Below, piece after piece: positions 17,983 through 29,575 of a stretch of DNA of 64,000 nucleotides (positions are counted from its first letter, which is position 1; every line of letters begins with the position of its first letter). Both the position numbers and the translations under genes were made by a program. The notes beneath the pieces are model-generated. The model searched no databases. It was not told the origin of the DNA and saw only the letters and a list, made by a program, of their open reading frames with translations. The stretch lies in NCBI RefSeq assembly GCF_003666685.1, contig NZ_RCIZ01000005.1, positions 310,001 through 374,000 of the forward strand, in the 5' to 3' direction. Source of the stretch: Mesorhizobium sp. YM1C-6-2 (lineage in GTDB: Bacteria > Pseudomonadota > Alphaproteobacteria > Rhizobiales > Rhizobiaceae).

Positions 17983-20337
17983 CTACCCGAATTTGCCGGT
18001 ACGCGGAAAACCCTTGGGCACGATGCGGCCGGCCGAGGCGCGAGCGCCGAACCATTCGGCCAGTTCCTCGCGGCTGCGCGTAAAGGTGCGGTCTGCGGAA
18101 TCCTGCCAGGACAACCCCTCGGCGACCGAGAAGGTCTTGAGGTCGATCACGCCGCCATCCTTGTATTTCTGCAGCCTGACGCCCTTGCCGCGCGCCATCT
18201 CCGGTATCTCGGAAAGCGGGAAGATCAGCATCTTGCGGTTCTCGCCGACGATGGCGAGATGGTCGCCCGCAAAGACCGCGCAGTGCTTGGCCTCGTCCGG
18301 CGCCTTGACGTTCATCACCTGCTTGCCCTTGCGGGTGTTGGCGACGACCTCGGCCTCGGGAACGATGAAGCCGTTGCCGGCGTGGCTAGCGAGCAGGAGC
18401 TTGCGCTTGGGGTCGTGCACGAAGGCGGTGACGATGTCCTGGTCGTTCTCCATGTCGACGATGATGCGGATCGGCTCGCCATGGCCGCGGCCGCCGGGCA
18501 GCCGGTCGGCGCCGATCGTGTAGAACTTGCCACCGGTGGTGAAGACGAGGATCTTGTCGGTGGTCTGCGCCGGGAAGGCGAGTTTCAGGCTGTCGCCTTC
18601 CTTGAAGGTGAGCAGCGAGAAGTCGGTCAGGTGGCCCTTCATCGCCCGCAGCCAGCCCTTCTCGGAGACCACGACGGTGATCGGCTCCTTCTCGATCATG
18701 GCGTGGTGGATGTCGGCGACGTCGTGCTCGGGCGCGTCGGCGAAATCCGTCCGGCGGCGGCCAAGCTCCGTCGAGGGCCCGAATTTCTTCAGGGTCTCGC
18801 CGACTTCCCAGCGGATGGTCTTCCACTGCCTTGCCGGCGAGCCGAGCAGCGCCTCGATCTGCTTCTTCTCGGCGGTAAGCGCCTCATGCTCCTTGCGGAT
18901 CTCGATCTCCTCGAGCTTGCGCAGGGCGCGCAGGCGCATGTTGAGGATGGCTTCCGCCTGGTTGTCGGTGAGCGACCAGCGGGCCATCATGACCTGCTTT
19001 GGCTCGTCCTCCTCGCGGATGATGCGGATCACCTCGTCGATGTTGAGATAGGCGATCAGGTAGCCGGCGAGGATTTCGAGGCGCCTCTCAATCTCGCCGA
19101 GCCGGTGCCGGGAACGGCGCAGCAGAACGTCCTTGCGGTGTTCCAGCCACTCCGACAGCACGCTCTTCAGCGACAGCACGTTCGGCACCTTGCCGCGCGA
19201 CAGCACGTTCATGTTGAGCGGGAAGCGTGTCTCGAGCTCGGTCAGCTTGAACAGCGACTCCATCAGCAGGCCCGGGTCGACGGTCCGGCTCTTCGGCGTC
19301 AGCACGATGCGGATGTCCTCGGCGCTTTCGTCGCGCACGTCTTCCAGCAGCGGCAGCTTGCGGGCCAGAAGGAGCTCAGCGATCTTCTCGATCAGCTTCG
19401 ACTTCTGCACCTGGTAGGGGATCTTGGTGACGACGATCGTCCAGGTGCCCCTGCCCTGATCCTCCTGCTGCCACATGGCGCGCAGGCGGAAGCCGCCGCG
19501 TCCGGTCTCGTAGGCCTCGATCATCGAGGCCCAGCCGTCCACCACCATGCCGCCGGTCGGGAAATCGGGGCCCCTCACCTTGCATTCGTGCAGGATGGCC
19601 TCGGCACGCTTCACCGCGTCCTTGTCTTCCTTGCGCAGCTCTTCCTGGTGGCGCCGCTCGATGTCGGCCCACTGATCGGGCGACGTCATCAGGTCGGCGA
19701 CGGACGCATCGCGATTGTCGATCAGATAAAGCGCTGCAGCGCAAAGCTCGGCGGCGTTGTGCGGCGGGATCGAGGTCGCCATGCCGACCGCGATGCCGGA
19801 CGAACCGTTGGCGAGGATGTTTGGAAAGGCGCCGGGAAGGACGACGGGCTCCTCGTCTTCCTCGTTGTAGGTCGGGCGGAAGTCGACAGCGTCCTCGGTG
19901 ATGCCTTCGAGGAGATCGGTCGCCACGGCCGTCATGCGCGCCTCGGTATAGCGCATGGCCGCCGGGTTATCGCCGTCGATATTGCCGAAATTGCCCTGAC
20001 CGTCGACCAGCGGGTAGCGAACGGCGAAGTCCTGCGCGAGGCGGACCAGCGCATCGTAGATCGACTGGTCGCCGTGCGGGTGGAACTTGCCCATCACCTC
20101 GCCGACGATGCGGGCGCATTTTGCAAAGCCCTGGTCGGGGTTGAGGCGCAGAAGCCGCATCGCATGCATGATGCGCCTGTGCACCGGCTTCAGCCCGTCG
20201 CGCACGTCCGGCAGCGCACGATGCATGATCGTCGACAGCGCATAGGCGAGGTAGCGCTCTTCCAGCGCTTTCTTCAGGTCGACCGGCTCGATGTGGTCGC
20301 CCCCGCCGGAAGGGGGCGGAACAAGGCTTTTTCCCAT
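17983..20337 (-). CDS. parC: DNA topoisomerase IV subunit A
   Basis: ParC cuts and rejoins DNA to decatenate daughter chromosomes, working with ParE. The protein is 784 residues. The breakage-reunion domain shows [20 protein letters not shown] (about 37-56), the quinolone region [17 protein letters not shown] (84-99) and the catalytic Tyr130 in RYTEARMT. The shorter C-terminal propeller distinguishes it from GyrA (no GyrA box was recognised). The residue matching E. coli ParC Ser80 is Gln91, and Asp95 matches Glu84. It is a single gene preceded by a terminator for aspS. Confidence 0.93.
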   Translation of the reverse strand: MGKSLVPPPSGGGDHIEPVDLKKALEERYLAYALSTIMHRALPDVRDGLKPVHRRIMHAMRLLRLNPDQGFAKCARIVGEVMGKFHPHGDQSIYDALVRLAQDFAVRYPLVDGQGNFGNIDGDNPAAMRYTEARMTAVATDLLEGITEDAVDFRPTYNEEDEEPVVLPGAFPNILANGSSGIAVGMATSIPPHNAAELCAAALYLIDNRDASVADLMTSPDQWADIERRHQEELRKEDKDAVKRAEAILHECKVRGPDFPTGGMVVDGWASMIEAYETGRGGFRLRAMWQQEDQGRGTWTIVVTKIPYQVQKSKLIEKIAELLLARKLPLLEDVRDESAEDIRIVLTPKSRTVDPGLLMESLFKLTELETRFPLNMNVLSRGKVPNVLSLKSVLSEWLEHRKDVLLRRSRHRLGEIERRLEILAGYLIAYLNIDEVIRIIREEDEPKQVMMARWSLTDNQAEAILNMRLRALRKLEEIEIRKEHEALTAEKKQIEALLGSPARQWKTIRWEVGETLKKFGPSTELGRRRTDFADAPEHDVADIHHAMIEKEPITVVVSEKGWLRAMKGHLTDFSLLTFKEGDSLKLAFPAQTTDKILVFTTGGKFYTIGADRLPGGRGHGEPIRIIVDMENDQDIVTAFVHDPKRKLLLASHAGNGFIVPEAEVVANTRKGKQVMNVKAPDEAKHCAVFAGDHLAIVGENRKMLIFPLSEIPEMARGKGVRLQKYKDGGVIDLKTFSVAEGLSWQDSADRTFTRSREELAEWFGARASAGRIVPKGFPRTGKFG

Positions 20338-20429
20338 GGCGTGGGGTTATCCGAGTGGCTGATTCGCGGCAAGTACCGCTTGAGAAACCGCGCCGTCAGC
20401 CGTTCTTCCGTCGGCGTAGCCGCGTAGTG

Positions 20430-20459
20430 AAAAGGCCCGGCAAGGTGGCCGGGCCTTTT
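20430..20459 (-). terminator. Rho-independent terminator of aspS
   Basis: The stem AAAAGGCCCGG / CCGGGCCTTTT with an 8-base loop lies 39 bases past the aspS stop codon. The A/T tails on both sides make it work as a bidirectional terminator. It separates aspS from parC. Confidence 0.85.
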
Positions 20460-20497
20460 CCTGAATCAAATGAATCGCTTGACGGCGACCGCTGAAC

Positions 20498-22282
20498 CTA
20501 TTTCTGCGGCGGGATCGTCCGCAGGTGCAGTTCACGCAGTTGCGTCGGCGTCGCCTCGGACGGCGCATTCATCAGCAGGTCGTAGGCCTGCTGGTTCATG
20601 GGGAACATGGTGATCTCGCGCAGGTTCTGCGCGCCGACCAGCAGCATGACCACGCGGTCGACGCCGGCAGCCATGCCACCATGCGGCGGAGCGCCGTACT
20701 GGAAGGCGCGATAAAGGCCACCGAAATTTTCCTCGACCGTGTCGCGGTCGAGGCCGACCAGTTCGAACGCCTTGACCATGGTTTCCGGCAGGTGGTTACG
20801 GATGCCACCGCTGGCGATCTCAAAACCGTTGCAGACCATGTCGTACTGGAACGCCTTGATCGACAGCGGATCCGCGCCCGTCAGTGCATCGATGCCGCCC
20901 TGCGGCATCGAGAACGGGTTGTGGCCGAAGTCGATCTTCTTCTCGTCCTCGTTCCACTCGTAGAAGGGGAAATCGACGATCCAGCAGAGTTCGAAGCGGT
21001 CGCGGTCGACGAGATTCAGCTCCTCGCCGGCCCGGGTGCGCGCAGCGCCCGCGAACTTGACGAATTTCTTCGGGTCGCCGGCGACGAAGAACGCGGCGTC
21101 GCCGTCTTCCAGCCCGAGCTGGACGCGGACCGCTTCCGTCCGCTCCTCGCCGATGTTCTTGGCGATCGGACCGGCGCCCTCGAGCTTGTCGCCTTCCTTG
21201 CGCCAGAAGATGTAGCCAAGGCCCGGCTGGCCCTCGCCCTGCGCCCAGGAGTTCATGCGGTCGCAGAAGGCGCGTGACCCGCCCGTCTTCGCCGGAATGG
21301 CCCAGACTTCAGCCTTGGCGTCGTTGGCGAGGATGTTGGCGAACACCTTGAAGCCGGAGCCGCGGAAGTGCTCCGAGACCTCCTGCATCTCGATCGGATT
21401 GCGCAGATCGGGCTTGTCGGAGCCGTATTTGCGCATGGCCGTGTCGTAAGGAATTCGCGGGAACTCCTGGGTGACCGGCTTGCCCTCGGCAAACGCCTCG
21501 AAGACGCCGCGCATGACGGGCTCCATGGTGGCGAGCACGTCGTCCTGCTCGACGAAGCTCATTTCGAGGTCGAGCTGGTAGAATTCGCCCGGCAGGCGGT
21601 CCGCGCGGGGATCTTCATCCCTGAAGCAGGGCGCGATCTGGAAATAGCGGTCGAAGCCCGACACCATGATAAGCTGCTTGTACTGCTGCGGCGCCTGCGG
21701 CAGCGCGTAGAACTTGCCGGGATGGATGCGGCTGGGCACCAGGAAGTCGCGCGCGCCCTCGGGCGAGGAAGCGGTCAGGATCGGCGTCGAAAACTCGGTG
21801 AAGCCCGCTCCTTCCATGCGCCTGCGCATCTCGGCGATGATCTTCGTGCGGGCGACGATGTTCTTGTGCAGCGTCTCGCGGCGCAGGTCGAGGAAGCGGT
21901 ATTTCAGGCGGATATCCTCGGGATAATCGGGCTCGCCGAATACCGGCAGCGGCAGTTCCTTAGCCGCCGACAGCACCTCGATTTCGCGGGCGAACACCTC
22001 GATTTCGCCGGTCGGCAGGTTCGGGTTTACGGCTTCCGCCATACGCGCCTTGACCTCGCCGTCGATGCGGATGACCCATTCGCCGCGGACCGCTTCGGCT
22101 GTCTTGAATGCCGGCGAATCCGGATCGGCGACGATCTGCGTCATGCCGTAATGGTCGCGCAGATCGATGAAGAGCAGGCCGCCATGATCGCGCACGCGGT
22201 GAACCCATCCGGAGAGCCGCACATTCTTTCCGGCATCGGATTTCTTCAATTGTGCGCAGGTATGGCTGCGGTAGCGGTGCAT
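20498..22282 (-). CDS. aspS: Aspartate--tRNA ligase (probably Asp/Asn non-discriminating)
   Basis: Charges tRNA-Asp, and in many alphaproteobacteria also tRNA-Asn for later amidation by GatCAB. The protein is 594 residues, the bacterial-type length. It has an N-terminal OB-fold ([23 protein letters not shown]), motif 2 ([24 protein letters not shown]) and motif 3 ([14 protein letters not shown]), with the bacterial GAD insertion between. MHRYRSHTC is the usual rhizobial N-terminus; an ATG two codons earlier (22288) has the better ribosome site (GGAA), so either start may be used. The non-discriminating state is inferred from the lineage. Confidence 0.95.
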   Translation of the reverse strand: MHRYRSHTCAQLKKSDAGKNVRLSGWVHRVRDHGGLLFIDLRDHYGMTQIVADPDSPAFKTAEAVRGEWVIRIDGEVKARMAEAVNPNLPTGEIEVFAREIEVLSAAKELPLPVFGEPDYPEDIRLKYRFLDLRRETLHKNIVARTKIIAEMRRRMEGAGFTEFSTPILTASSPEGARDFLVPSRIHPGKFYALPQAPQQYKQLIMVSGFDRYFQIAPCFRDEDPRADRLPGEFYQLDLEMSFVEQDDVLATMEPVMRGVFEAFAEGKPVTQEFPRIPYDTAMRKYGSDKPDLRNPIEMQEVSEHFRGSGFKVFANILANDAKAEVWAIPAKTGGSRAFCDRMNSWAQGEGQPGLGYIFWRKEGDKLEGAGPIAKNIGEERTEAVRVQLGLEDGDAAFFVAGDPKKFVKFAGAARTRAGEELNLVDRDRFELCWIVDFPFYEWNEDEKKIDFGHNPFSMPQGGIDALTGADPLSIKAFQYDMVCNGFEIASGGIRNHLPETMVKAFELVGLDRDTVEENFGGLYRAFQYGAPPHGGMAAGVDRVVMLLVGAQNLREITMFPMNQQAYDLLMNAPSEATPTQLRELHLRTIPPQK

Positions 22283-22385
22283 CGTCATATCTTGTTCCGG
22301 AACATTCAAAGATGCCGGCAACCGTAGCCGGCCTAAAATTCGCGCGGAAAAGCGCATGCAAGGGGCAGTTTGTCAAGGAAAAGGG

Positions 22386-22943
22386 CTATTTGGCGAGCAT
22401 CAGGTACCAGAACAGCGCAACCTCGCGCGTGCCGGGATGCAGAGCCCTGTAAAGATGCTTGTCATAGCCGCCCAAAACGAATCCATAACTTTCGTAGAAT
22501 CGGCACGCGGCAAGATTGTTGGACTGGGTTTCGAGCCTGATCCCGGCAAGCCGGCGTTCGGATGCCCAGTGCCTTACGGCATCCATCAGGGCGCGCGCGG
22601 CGCCGATGCCGCGATACGCCTTGTCGACCGCGATGTCGTCGACGACGGTAAAGCCGTTCCAATCGACGGCGGCCAGCGCATAGCCGATCGGTTCGTCACG
22701 CCCGTCAAAATCCGCAACGATCGCGAACAGGTCGGATTCCCGCGCATGGCGGGCGAATTCCGCCTCATCGAAGCCATATGTTTTCGTATAGGGCGTCACG
22801 GGCACGATCTCGCCGACCGAGTCGACGAATGGGCCACGCGCCTCCTTTGCGATGGCAAACGAAAAGTCTGCTCGACTTAGCGCTTGCGCATCGTCCAGCC
22901 TTGCGGTCCTTATCCGGGGTACTTTCGATTGACGTCGGGACAT
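22386..22943 (-). CDS. GNAT acetyltransferase resembling streptothricin acetyltransferase (Sat)
   Basis: A 185-residue N-acetyltransferase. The acetyl-CoA site is VVDDIAVDKAYRGIGAARALM, and a C-terminal segment GIRLETQSNNLAACRFYESYG followed by FVLGGYDKHLY and VALFWYLML follows the pattern of the Sat family, which inactivates streptothricin. It is chromosomal, in ordinary sequence, with no mobile element nearby, so a native housekeeping or intrinsic-resistance role is as likely as acquired resistance. It ends 104 bases upstream of aspS. Confidence 0.8.
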   Translation of the reverse strand: MSRRQSKVPRIRTARLDDAQALSRADFSFAIAKEARGPFVDSVGEIVPVTPYTKTYGFDEAEFARHARESDLFAIVADFDGRDEPIGYALAAVDWNGFTVVDDIAVDKAYRGIGAARALMDAVRHWASERRLAGIRLETQSNNLAACRFYESYGFVLGGYDKHLYRALHPGTREVALFWYLMLAK

Positions 22944-23050
22944 TCCAAAATTCTTCCCTCAAACGACAGCGGCCTATCGCCCTCGTTCCGGATAGCACAA
23001 AGGCGCATGGCCGCGTGCACCGCCATCCCTAGAGATCGCCGCGGCCGCTG

Positions 23051-24298
23051 ATGTCCTCGATCCGCCCCCTGATCCCCCTCCTCATCGCAGCCGGCATACT
23101 GCTCGGCGGCAACGGACTGCAAAGCACGCTGATCGCGCTGCGCGGCGCCGAGGAAGGCTTCTCGCCGGCCACCATCGGCTTCATGGGAACCGCCTATTTC
23201 GGCGGCTTCCTGCTCGGCTGCGTCTTCGTCACGCGCATCCTGAAGGCGGTCGGCCATATCCGTTCCTTCTCGGCGCTGGCGGCGATCGCCTCGGCGGGCA
23301 CCCTGCTCATCGTGCTGATCATCGATCCGGTGTTCTGGTCGGCGATGCGCTTCGCCACCGGCTTCTGCTTCGCGGGACTGTTCACCATCATGGAAAGCTG
23401 GCTGAATTCCGGCGTGCAGAACCGCGACCGCGCGCGTGTGCTGGCGCTCTACCGCATCATCGACATCGGCTCGGTCACCGGCGCACAGTTCCTTATTCCG
23501 GTGTTCGGCGCAGGCGGATTCGCCATTTTCGCCATCATGTCGATCATGATCACGCTGTCGCTGGTGCCGGTATCGCTGGGCGACCGCTCCAATCCGACAG
23601 CACCAGAGGACGTGAAGCTCGACCTCGCCCGCGTATGGCGGATTTCGCCGCTCGGCGCGGCCGGCTGCGTCGCCGTCGGCCTGACCAACAGCTCGTTCCG
23701 CACGCTTTCGCCTGTCTATGCCGAGCAGATCGGCATGTCGGTGACCGACGTCGTCACCTTCGTCAGCATCGGCATCATCGGCGGCGCCATCATCCAGTAT
23801 CCGCTCGGTCACCTCTCCGATCTCTGGGACCGGCGACGCATCCTGCTCATCACCACGTGCGGCGCCATGCTTTCCGCCCTGTCGCTCGTCTTCCTGGCCG
23901 GAACGGGGCCGCTCGCCAACTTCGTGCTGGTCTTCGTGTTCGGCTCCTTCGCCATGCCGCTCTATTCGCTCTCGGCCGCACACGCCAACGACCGCGCAGG
24001 CAAGGGCGAATTCGTGCTCGTGAACGCCGCGCTTATGCTGTTCTACTCCTTCGGCGCGATCGGAGGACCGCTGCTCGCCGCCTTCTTCATGCAGCGCTTC
24101 GGCCCACACTGGCTGTTCATCTTCTGCGCGACGATCTACGCTGTGTTCATCCTGATCATCGTCTATCGCATGCTGGCCCGCGATGCCGTCCCTGCGAGCC
24201 GGCGCGGACCCTTTACGGCGCTGCTGCGCACGTCGCCGATATTTGCCCGCCTGGCGCGGCGGAGCGGCGGCTCCGGCAAAGGTCCGACGGAGGAGTGA
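23051..24298 (+). CDS. MFS transporter, YcaD-like
   Basis: A 415-residue permease with about twelve hydrophobic segments. The MFS loop motif appears as YPLGHLSDLWDRRRILL near residue 255. The N-terminal pattern GNGLQSTLIALRGAEEGFSPATIGFMGTAYFGGFLLG is typical of the YcaD/UMF1-like group of putative exporters. The substrate is unknown. It is divergent from the GNAT gene and 84 bases ahead of rnd. Confidence 0.88.
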   Translation: MSSIRPLIPLLIAAGILLGGNGLQSTLIALRGAEEGFSPATIGFMGTAYFGGFLLGCVFVTRILKAVGHIRSFSALAAIASAGTLLIVLIIDPVFWSAMRFATGFCFAGLFTIMESWLNSGVQNRDRARVLALYRIIDIGSVTGAQFLIPVFGAGGFAIFAIMSIMITLSLVPVSLGDRSNPTAPEDVKLDLARVWRISPLGAAGCVAVGLTNSSFRTLSPVYAEQIGMSVTDVVTFVSIGIIGGAIIQYPLGHLSDLWDRRRILLITTCGAMLSALSLVFLAGTGPLANFVLVFVFGSFAMPLYSLSAAHANDRAGKGEFVLVNAALMLFYSFGAIGGPLLAAFFMQRFGPHWLFIFCATIYAVFILIIVYRMLARDAVPASRRGPFTALLRTSPIFARLARRSGGSGKGPTEE

Positions 24299-24382
24299 CG
24301 GCCAACCTTTCGCCGTCTACGCTTGACGAATGCGCCATTGGCTGGAATGGAAGCGGATCATCCTGTTGATCGAAGACTTTTC

Positions 24383-25540
24383 ATGCATGTGATTACAACC
24401 CAGGCTGAGCTCGACTCCGTCATGGACGAATTGGGGAAATCCGAATTCGTCACCGTCGACACCGAGTTCATCCGCGAAACCACCTTCTGGCCCGAGCTCT
24501 GCCTGATCCAGATGGCAGCGCCCGGCGTGACCGCGCTGATCGATCCTTTGTCGCCCGAGATCGACCTGAAGCCGTTCTTCGCGCTGATGTCCGACGAGGC
24601 CGTCACCAAGGTCTTCCACGCCGCGCGGCAGGACATCGAGATCGTCTTCCATCTCGGCGGGCTGATCCCCCACCCGGTCTTCGACACCCAAGTGGCGGCG
24701 ATGGTCTGCGGCTTCGGCGACAGCGTCTCCTACGACCAGCTCGTACAGAAGATCACCGGAGCGCAGCTCGACAAGTCGTCGCGCTTCACCGACTGGCGGC
24801 ACCGTCCCCTGTCGGACAAGCAGCTCGCCTACGCGCTTGCCGACGTGACCCACCTGATCGACGTCTACCAGCACCTCAAGGTCGAACTCGCACGCGAGGA
24901 CCGCGCCCATTGGCTGAATGAGGAGATGGAGATCCTCACCTCGCGATCCACCTACGATCCCAAGCCCGAGGATGCCTGGAAGCGGCTGAAGATGCGCCTG
25001 CGCAAGCCGCAGGAGCTGGCGGTGATGCAGTCCGTCTCGACCTGGCGCGAGCACGAAGCGCGCGAGCGCAACGTACCGCGCGGACGCGTGCTCAAGGATG
25101 ACGCGATCTACGAGATCGCCCAGCAGCAGCCGCGGGATGCCGCCGCGCTGGCCAAGCTGAGAACCACCCCGAAAGGCTGGGAACGGTCGGCGACGGCGAC
25201 GGCTCTGCTCGGCGCGATCAATGCGGCTCTCGCCATCCCCAGGGATCAGATGCCCCGGCTGCCGAAGGCGCCGCAGCATACCGAGGGATCGAGCGCCGCA
25301 GCGGAACTGCTCAAGGTGCTGCTGCGGCTGGTCGCCGAAAAGGAAGGCGTCGCGGCCAAGGTGCTGGCGTCCAGCGACGATATCGACCGTATCGCAGCGG
25401 AAGGCACCGAGGCCGATGTGCCGGCGTTGCACGGCTGGCGCCGCGAAGTGTTCGGCGAGCAGGCGTTGCGGCTGGTGCGCGGCGAGATCGCGATCAAGTT
25501 CGAGCGCCGCAGGATTGCGGTCTTCGAGATCGGGACCTGA
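24383..25540 (+). CDS. rnd: Ribonuclease D
   Basis: A 3'-5' exoribonuclease that trims tRNA 3' ends. The protein is 385 residues. DEDDy exonuclease motifs are visible: TVDTEFIRE (Exo I, residues about 20-28), FHAARQDIEI (Exo II) and YALADVTHL (Exo III with Tyr and Asp). An HRDC domain follows (about 205-285). The ATG at 24383 gives MHVIT, the expected N-terminus; a TTG at 24323 would add an unsupported extension. Confidence 0.95.
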   Translation: MHVITTQAELDSVMDELGKSEFVTVDTEFIRETTFWPELCLIQMAAPGVTALIDPLSPEIDLKPFFALMSDEAVTKVFHAARQDIEIVFHLGGLIPHPVFDTQVAAMVCGFGDSVSYDQLVQKITGAQLDKSSRFTDWRHRPLSDKQLAYALADVTHLIDVYQHLKVELAREDRAHWLNEEMEILTSRSTYDPKPEDAWKRLKMRLRKPQELAVMQSVSTWREHEARERNVPRGRVLKDDAIYEIAQQQPRDAAALAKLRTTPKGWERSATATALLGAINAALAIPRDQMPRLPKAPQHTEGSSAAAELLKVLLRLVAEKEGVAAKVLASSDDIDRIAAEGTEADVPALHGWRREVFGEQALRLVRGEIAIKFERRRIAVFEIGT

Positions 25541-25552
25541 ACGGCGGGCAGT

Positions 25553-25655
25553 TAGAGCGTTTCCGTTTTCTCCGAATCGCGGAACCGCTCTATCTATTTG
25601 TTTTACGCAATTCCGGGCGCAAAACCGCTGCGCACTTTTGCTGGAATTGCTCTAG
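25553..25655. repeat. 103-bp dispersed rhizobial intergenic repeat with TAGAGC/GCTCTA ends
   Basis: The element starts TAGAGCGTTTCCG and ends GGAATTGCTCTAG, with an inner palindromic half around CGCGGAACCGCTCTA. It lies between convergent rnd and guaB, where it could act as a transcription barrier. I recognise the type as a frequent short repeat of Mesorhizobium-like genomes; copy number needs a genome search. Confidence 0.6.
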
Positions 25656-25667
25656 CCCGCCGTCCGC

Positions 25668-27389
<1,722 letters not shown>

Positions 27390-27455
27390 TCATGATAACG
27401 CGCATTGCAGGATGATTGCCGATCCTCCTCTGCGTCCGCCGCCCCGGACATCGCC

Positions 27456-28865
27456 ATGAACAGAACCGTCCCGCTCATACTCGCGGTCGCGCTTTTCATG
27501 GAGAACATGGATTCGACGGTCATCGCGACCTCGCTTCCGGCCATCGCGGAGGACATCAGCACCTCGCCGATCGCGCTGAAGCTGGCGCTGACCGCCTATC
27601 TCGTCTCGCTCGCCATCTTCATCCCGGTCAGCGCCTGGGTGGCCGACAAGTTCGGCGCCAAGCGCGTCTTCCGCATCGCAATTGCCGTCTTCGTGACCGG
27701 TTCGATCGCCTGCGCAGTATCGGGATCGCTGACGGAGTTCGTGCTGGCGCGGTTCCTGCAAGGCATGGGCGGCGCGATGATGACGCCTGTGGCGCGGCTG
27801 GTCCTCGTGCGCTCCACCGCCAAGCGCGACCTCGTTTCCGCGATGGCGTGGCTGACCATTCCAGGCGTCATCGGCCCTTTGGTCGGGCCACCGATCGGCG
27901 GCTTCATCACCACCTATGTGAGCTGGCACTGGATATTCCTCGTCAACGTGCCGATCGGCTTCGCGGGAATCTGGCTGGCCGGACGTTTCCTGCCCGAAAT
28001 CCCGCCAAGCGGGGTGAAACCGCTGGATGTAGTCGGTTTCCTGCTATCCGCCGTCGCCGCTTCAGGAGTGGTTTTCGGCCTGTCGGTGGTCAGCCTGCCG
28101 GCCCTGCCACCGATCGTCGGCGTCATCGTGCTTCTCACCGGGATCCTGGCCGGCGCGGCGTATCTGCGTCATGCCCGGCGGCGGGCGCATCCCGTTCTCG
28201 ATTTCAGGCTGTTCCGCAACCGGGTCTTTCGCACGGCGATAGCCGGCGGCTCGATCTTCCGCATCGGCGCCGGCGCCACGCCCTTCCTGCTGCCACTTCT
28301 TTTCCAGCTTGGCTTCGGGCTGACGCCTTTCCAGTCGGGTATGCTGACCTTCGCATCGGCCCTCGGCGCGCTGGCGATGAAGTTCCTGGCACCGTTCACG
28401 TTGCGCGCCGGCGGCTTCCGGAACGTCCTGCTCGGCACCGCGGCGTTTTCCGGCTGCTTCATCGCCGCGAGTGCGCTGTTCACGCCCGAGACCCCGCACG
28501 CAGTGATCATCGCCGTGCTGGTCGGGGCGGGCTTCCTGCGCTCGCTGTTCTTCACGTCGACCAATGCGCTGGTGTTCGCCGACATAGACGACAAGGATGC
28601 CAGCCAGGCGACCGCCATATCGGCGGCGTCGCAGCAGATCACCGTCGCGATCGGCGTCGCCGTCGGCGGCGGCATCCTCGAAGGCATGACCTACCTGACC
28701 GGGGAGCCGATCGGGCCGGCCGCCTTTACGACGGCCTTCGTCGTGGTCGGGGCGATCACCCTGTTCGCGCTGGTGCCGTTTGCCACCCTGCCCAAGGACG
28801 CGGGAAGTTCGGTCTCGGGCCATCGGGTGCGCGGGCCGGCGGGCGAAGAACCGCCGGCGGCCTAA
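27456..28865 (+). CDS. DHA2 (EmrB/QacA-like) MFS drug:proton antiporter
   Basis: A 469-residue permease, about fourteen membrane segments. Motif D1 appears as [19 protein letters not shown] (residues about 15-33), and motif A as [15 protein letters not shown]. Motif C ([19 protein letters not shown] then [15 protein letters not shown]) is typical of antiporters. No EmrA partner is adjacent. Its stop overlaps the rlmE stop by three bases in convergent orientation. The substrate is unknown. Confidence 0.9.
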   Translation: MNRTVPLILAVALFMENMDSTVIATSLPAIAEDISTSPIALKLALTAYLVSLAIFIPVSAWVADKFGAKRVFRIAIAVFVTGSIACAVSGSLTEFVLARFLQGMGGAMMTPVARLVLVRSTAKRDLVSAMAWLTIPGVIGPLVGPPIGGFITTYVSWHWIFLVNVPIGFAGIWLAGRFLPEIPPSGVKPLDVVGFLLSAVAASGVVFGLSVVSLPALPPIVGVIVLLTGILAGAAYLRHARRRAHPVLDFRLFRNRVFRTAIAGGSIFRIGAGATPFLLPLLFQLGFGLTPFQSGMLTFASALGALAMKFLAPFTLRAGGFRNVLLGTAAFSGCFIAASALFTPETPHAVIIAVLVGAGFLRSLFFTSTNALVFADIDDKDASQATAISAASQQITVAIGVAVGGGILEGMTYLTGEPIGPAAFTTAFVVVGAITLFALVPFATLPKDAGSSVSGHRVRGPAGEEPPAA

Positions 28866-29575
28866 CTGTCGCTGTCAGGCTGGTCGCGGCCCTTGAAATC
28901 CTTGGCCAGCAGATAGAGCTCGACCGATTCGCCGCGCGAGGCCGGCGGCTTGACGTGATGGACCGAGCGGAAATTCCTCTTCAGGAGATCGAGCACGGCG
29001 TGCTCCGTGCCGCCCTGGAACGTCTTCGACAGGAAATGCCCGCCGGGCTTCAGCACCGAGATGGCGAAATCAGCAGCCACCTCGCAGAGATGCTCGGTAC
29101 GGATATGGTCGGTACGGCGATGGCCGGTCGTGGGGGCCGCCATGTCCGAGATCACGATGTCGGGCTCGCCGCCAAGCACTTCGACCAGCTTGGCCGGCGC
29201 CGCGTCATCAAGAAAATCCATCTCCAGCACGGCAGCGCCGGGCACCGGATCCATGCCGAGATAGTCGATGCCTACGACATGCGGTTTCTCGGCGTTCGAC
29301 TTGGTGCGGGCAGCCGCGACCTGGCACCAGCCACCAGGAGCGGCGCCGAGATCGATGACCTTCATGCCGGGCTTCAGCAGCTTGTAACGGTCGTCGATCT
29401 CGATCAGCTTGTAGGCTGCGCGCGAGCGATAGCCCTCGGCCTTTGAGCGCTGCACATAGGGATCGTTCATGTGCCGCTCGAGCCAGCGACGCGACGATTC
29501 CTTCAGGCCGCGCTTCTTCTTGACCTTGGTGCGCAGGACGCGGTCTGCACCGGGCTTCGCGGGCTTTTTCGTCAT
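28862..29575 (-). CDS. rlmE: 23S rRNA (uridine-2'-O)-methyltransferase
   Basis: RlmE (FtsJ/RrmJ) methylates U2552 of 23S rRNA late in large-subunit assembly. The protein is 237 residues. SAM site [15 protein letters not shown] is near 85-98. The catalytic K-D-K pattern is seen in [16 protein letters not shown] and FLSKTFQGG. The basic N-terminal tail ([18 protein letters not shown]) is common in rhizobial members. Its start overlaps the stop of the upstream ppx gene by four bases, so the two form an operon. Confidence 0.95.
   Translation of the reverse strand: MTKKPAKPGADRVLRTKVKKKRGLKESSRRWLERHMNDPYVQRSKAEGYRSRAAYKLIEIDDRYKLLKPGMKVIDLGAAPGGWCQVAAARTKSNAEKPHVVGIDYLGMDPVPGAAVLEMDFLDDAAPAKLVEVLGGEPDIVISDMAAPTTGHRRTDHIRTEHLCEVAADFAISVLKPGGHFLSKTFQGGTEHAVLDLLKRNFRSVHHVKPPASRGESVELYLLAKDFKGRDQPDSDS

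Noticed and set aside
18259-20427. A 722-codon plus-strand open frame opposite parC
   Set aside because: Same type of antisense shadow; ParC motifs are complete on the other strand.
22910-24109. A 399-codon minus-strand open frame opposite the MFS gene
   Set aside because: Composition is Glu/Arg/Gly/His-rich with no fold signature; the plus strand has clear membrane segments and MFS motifs.
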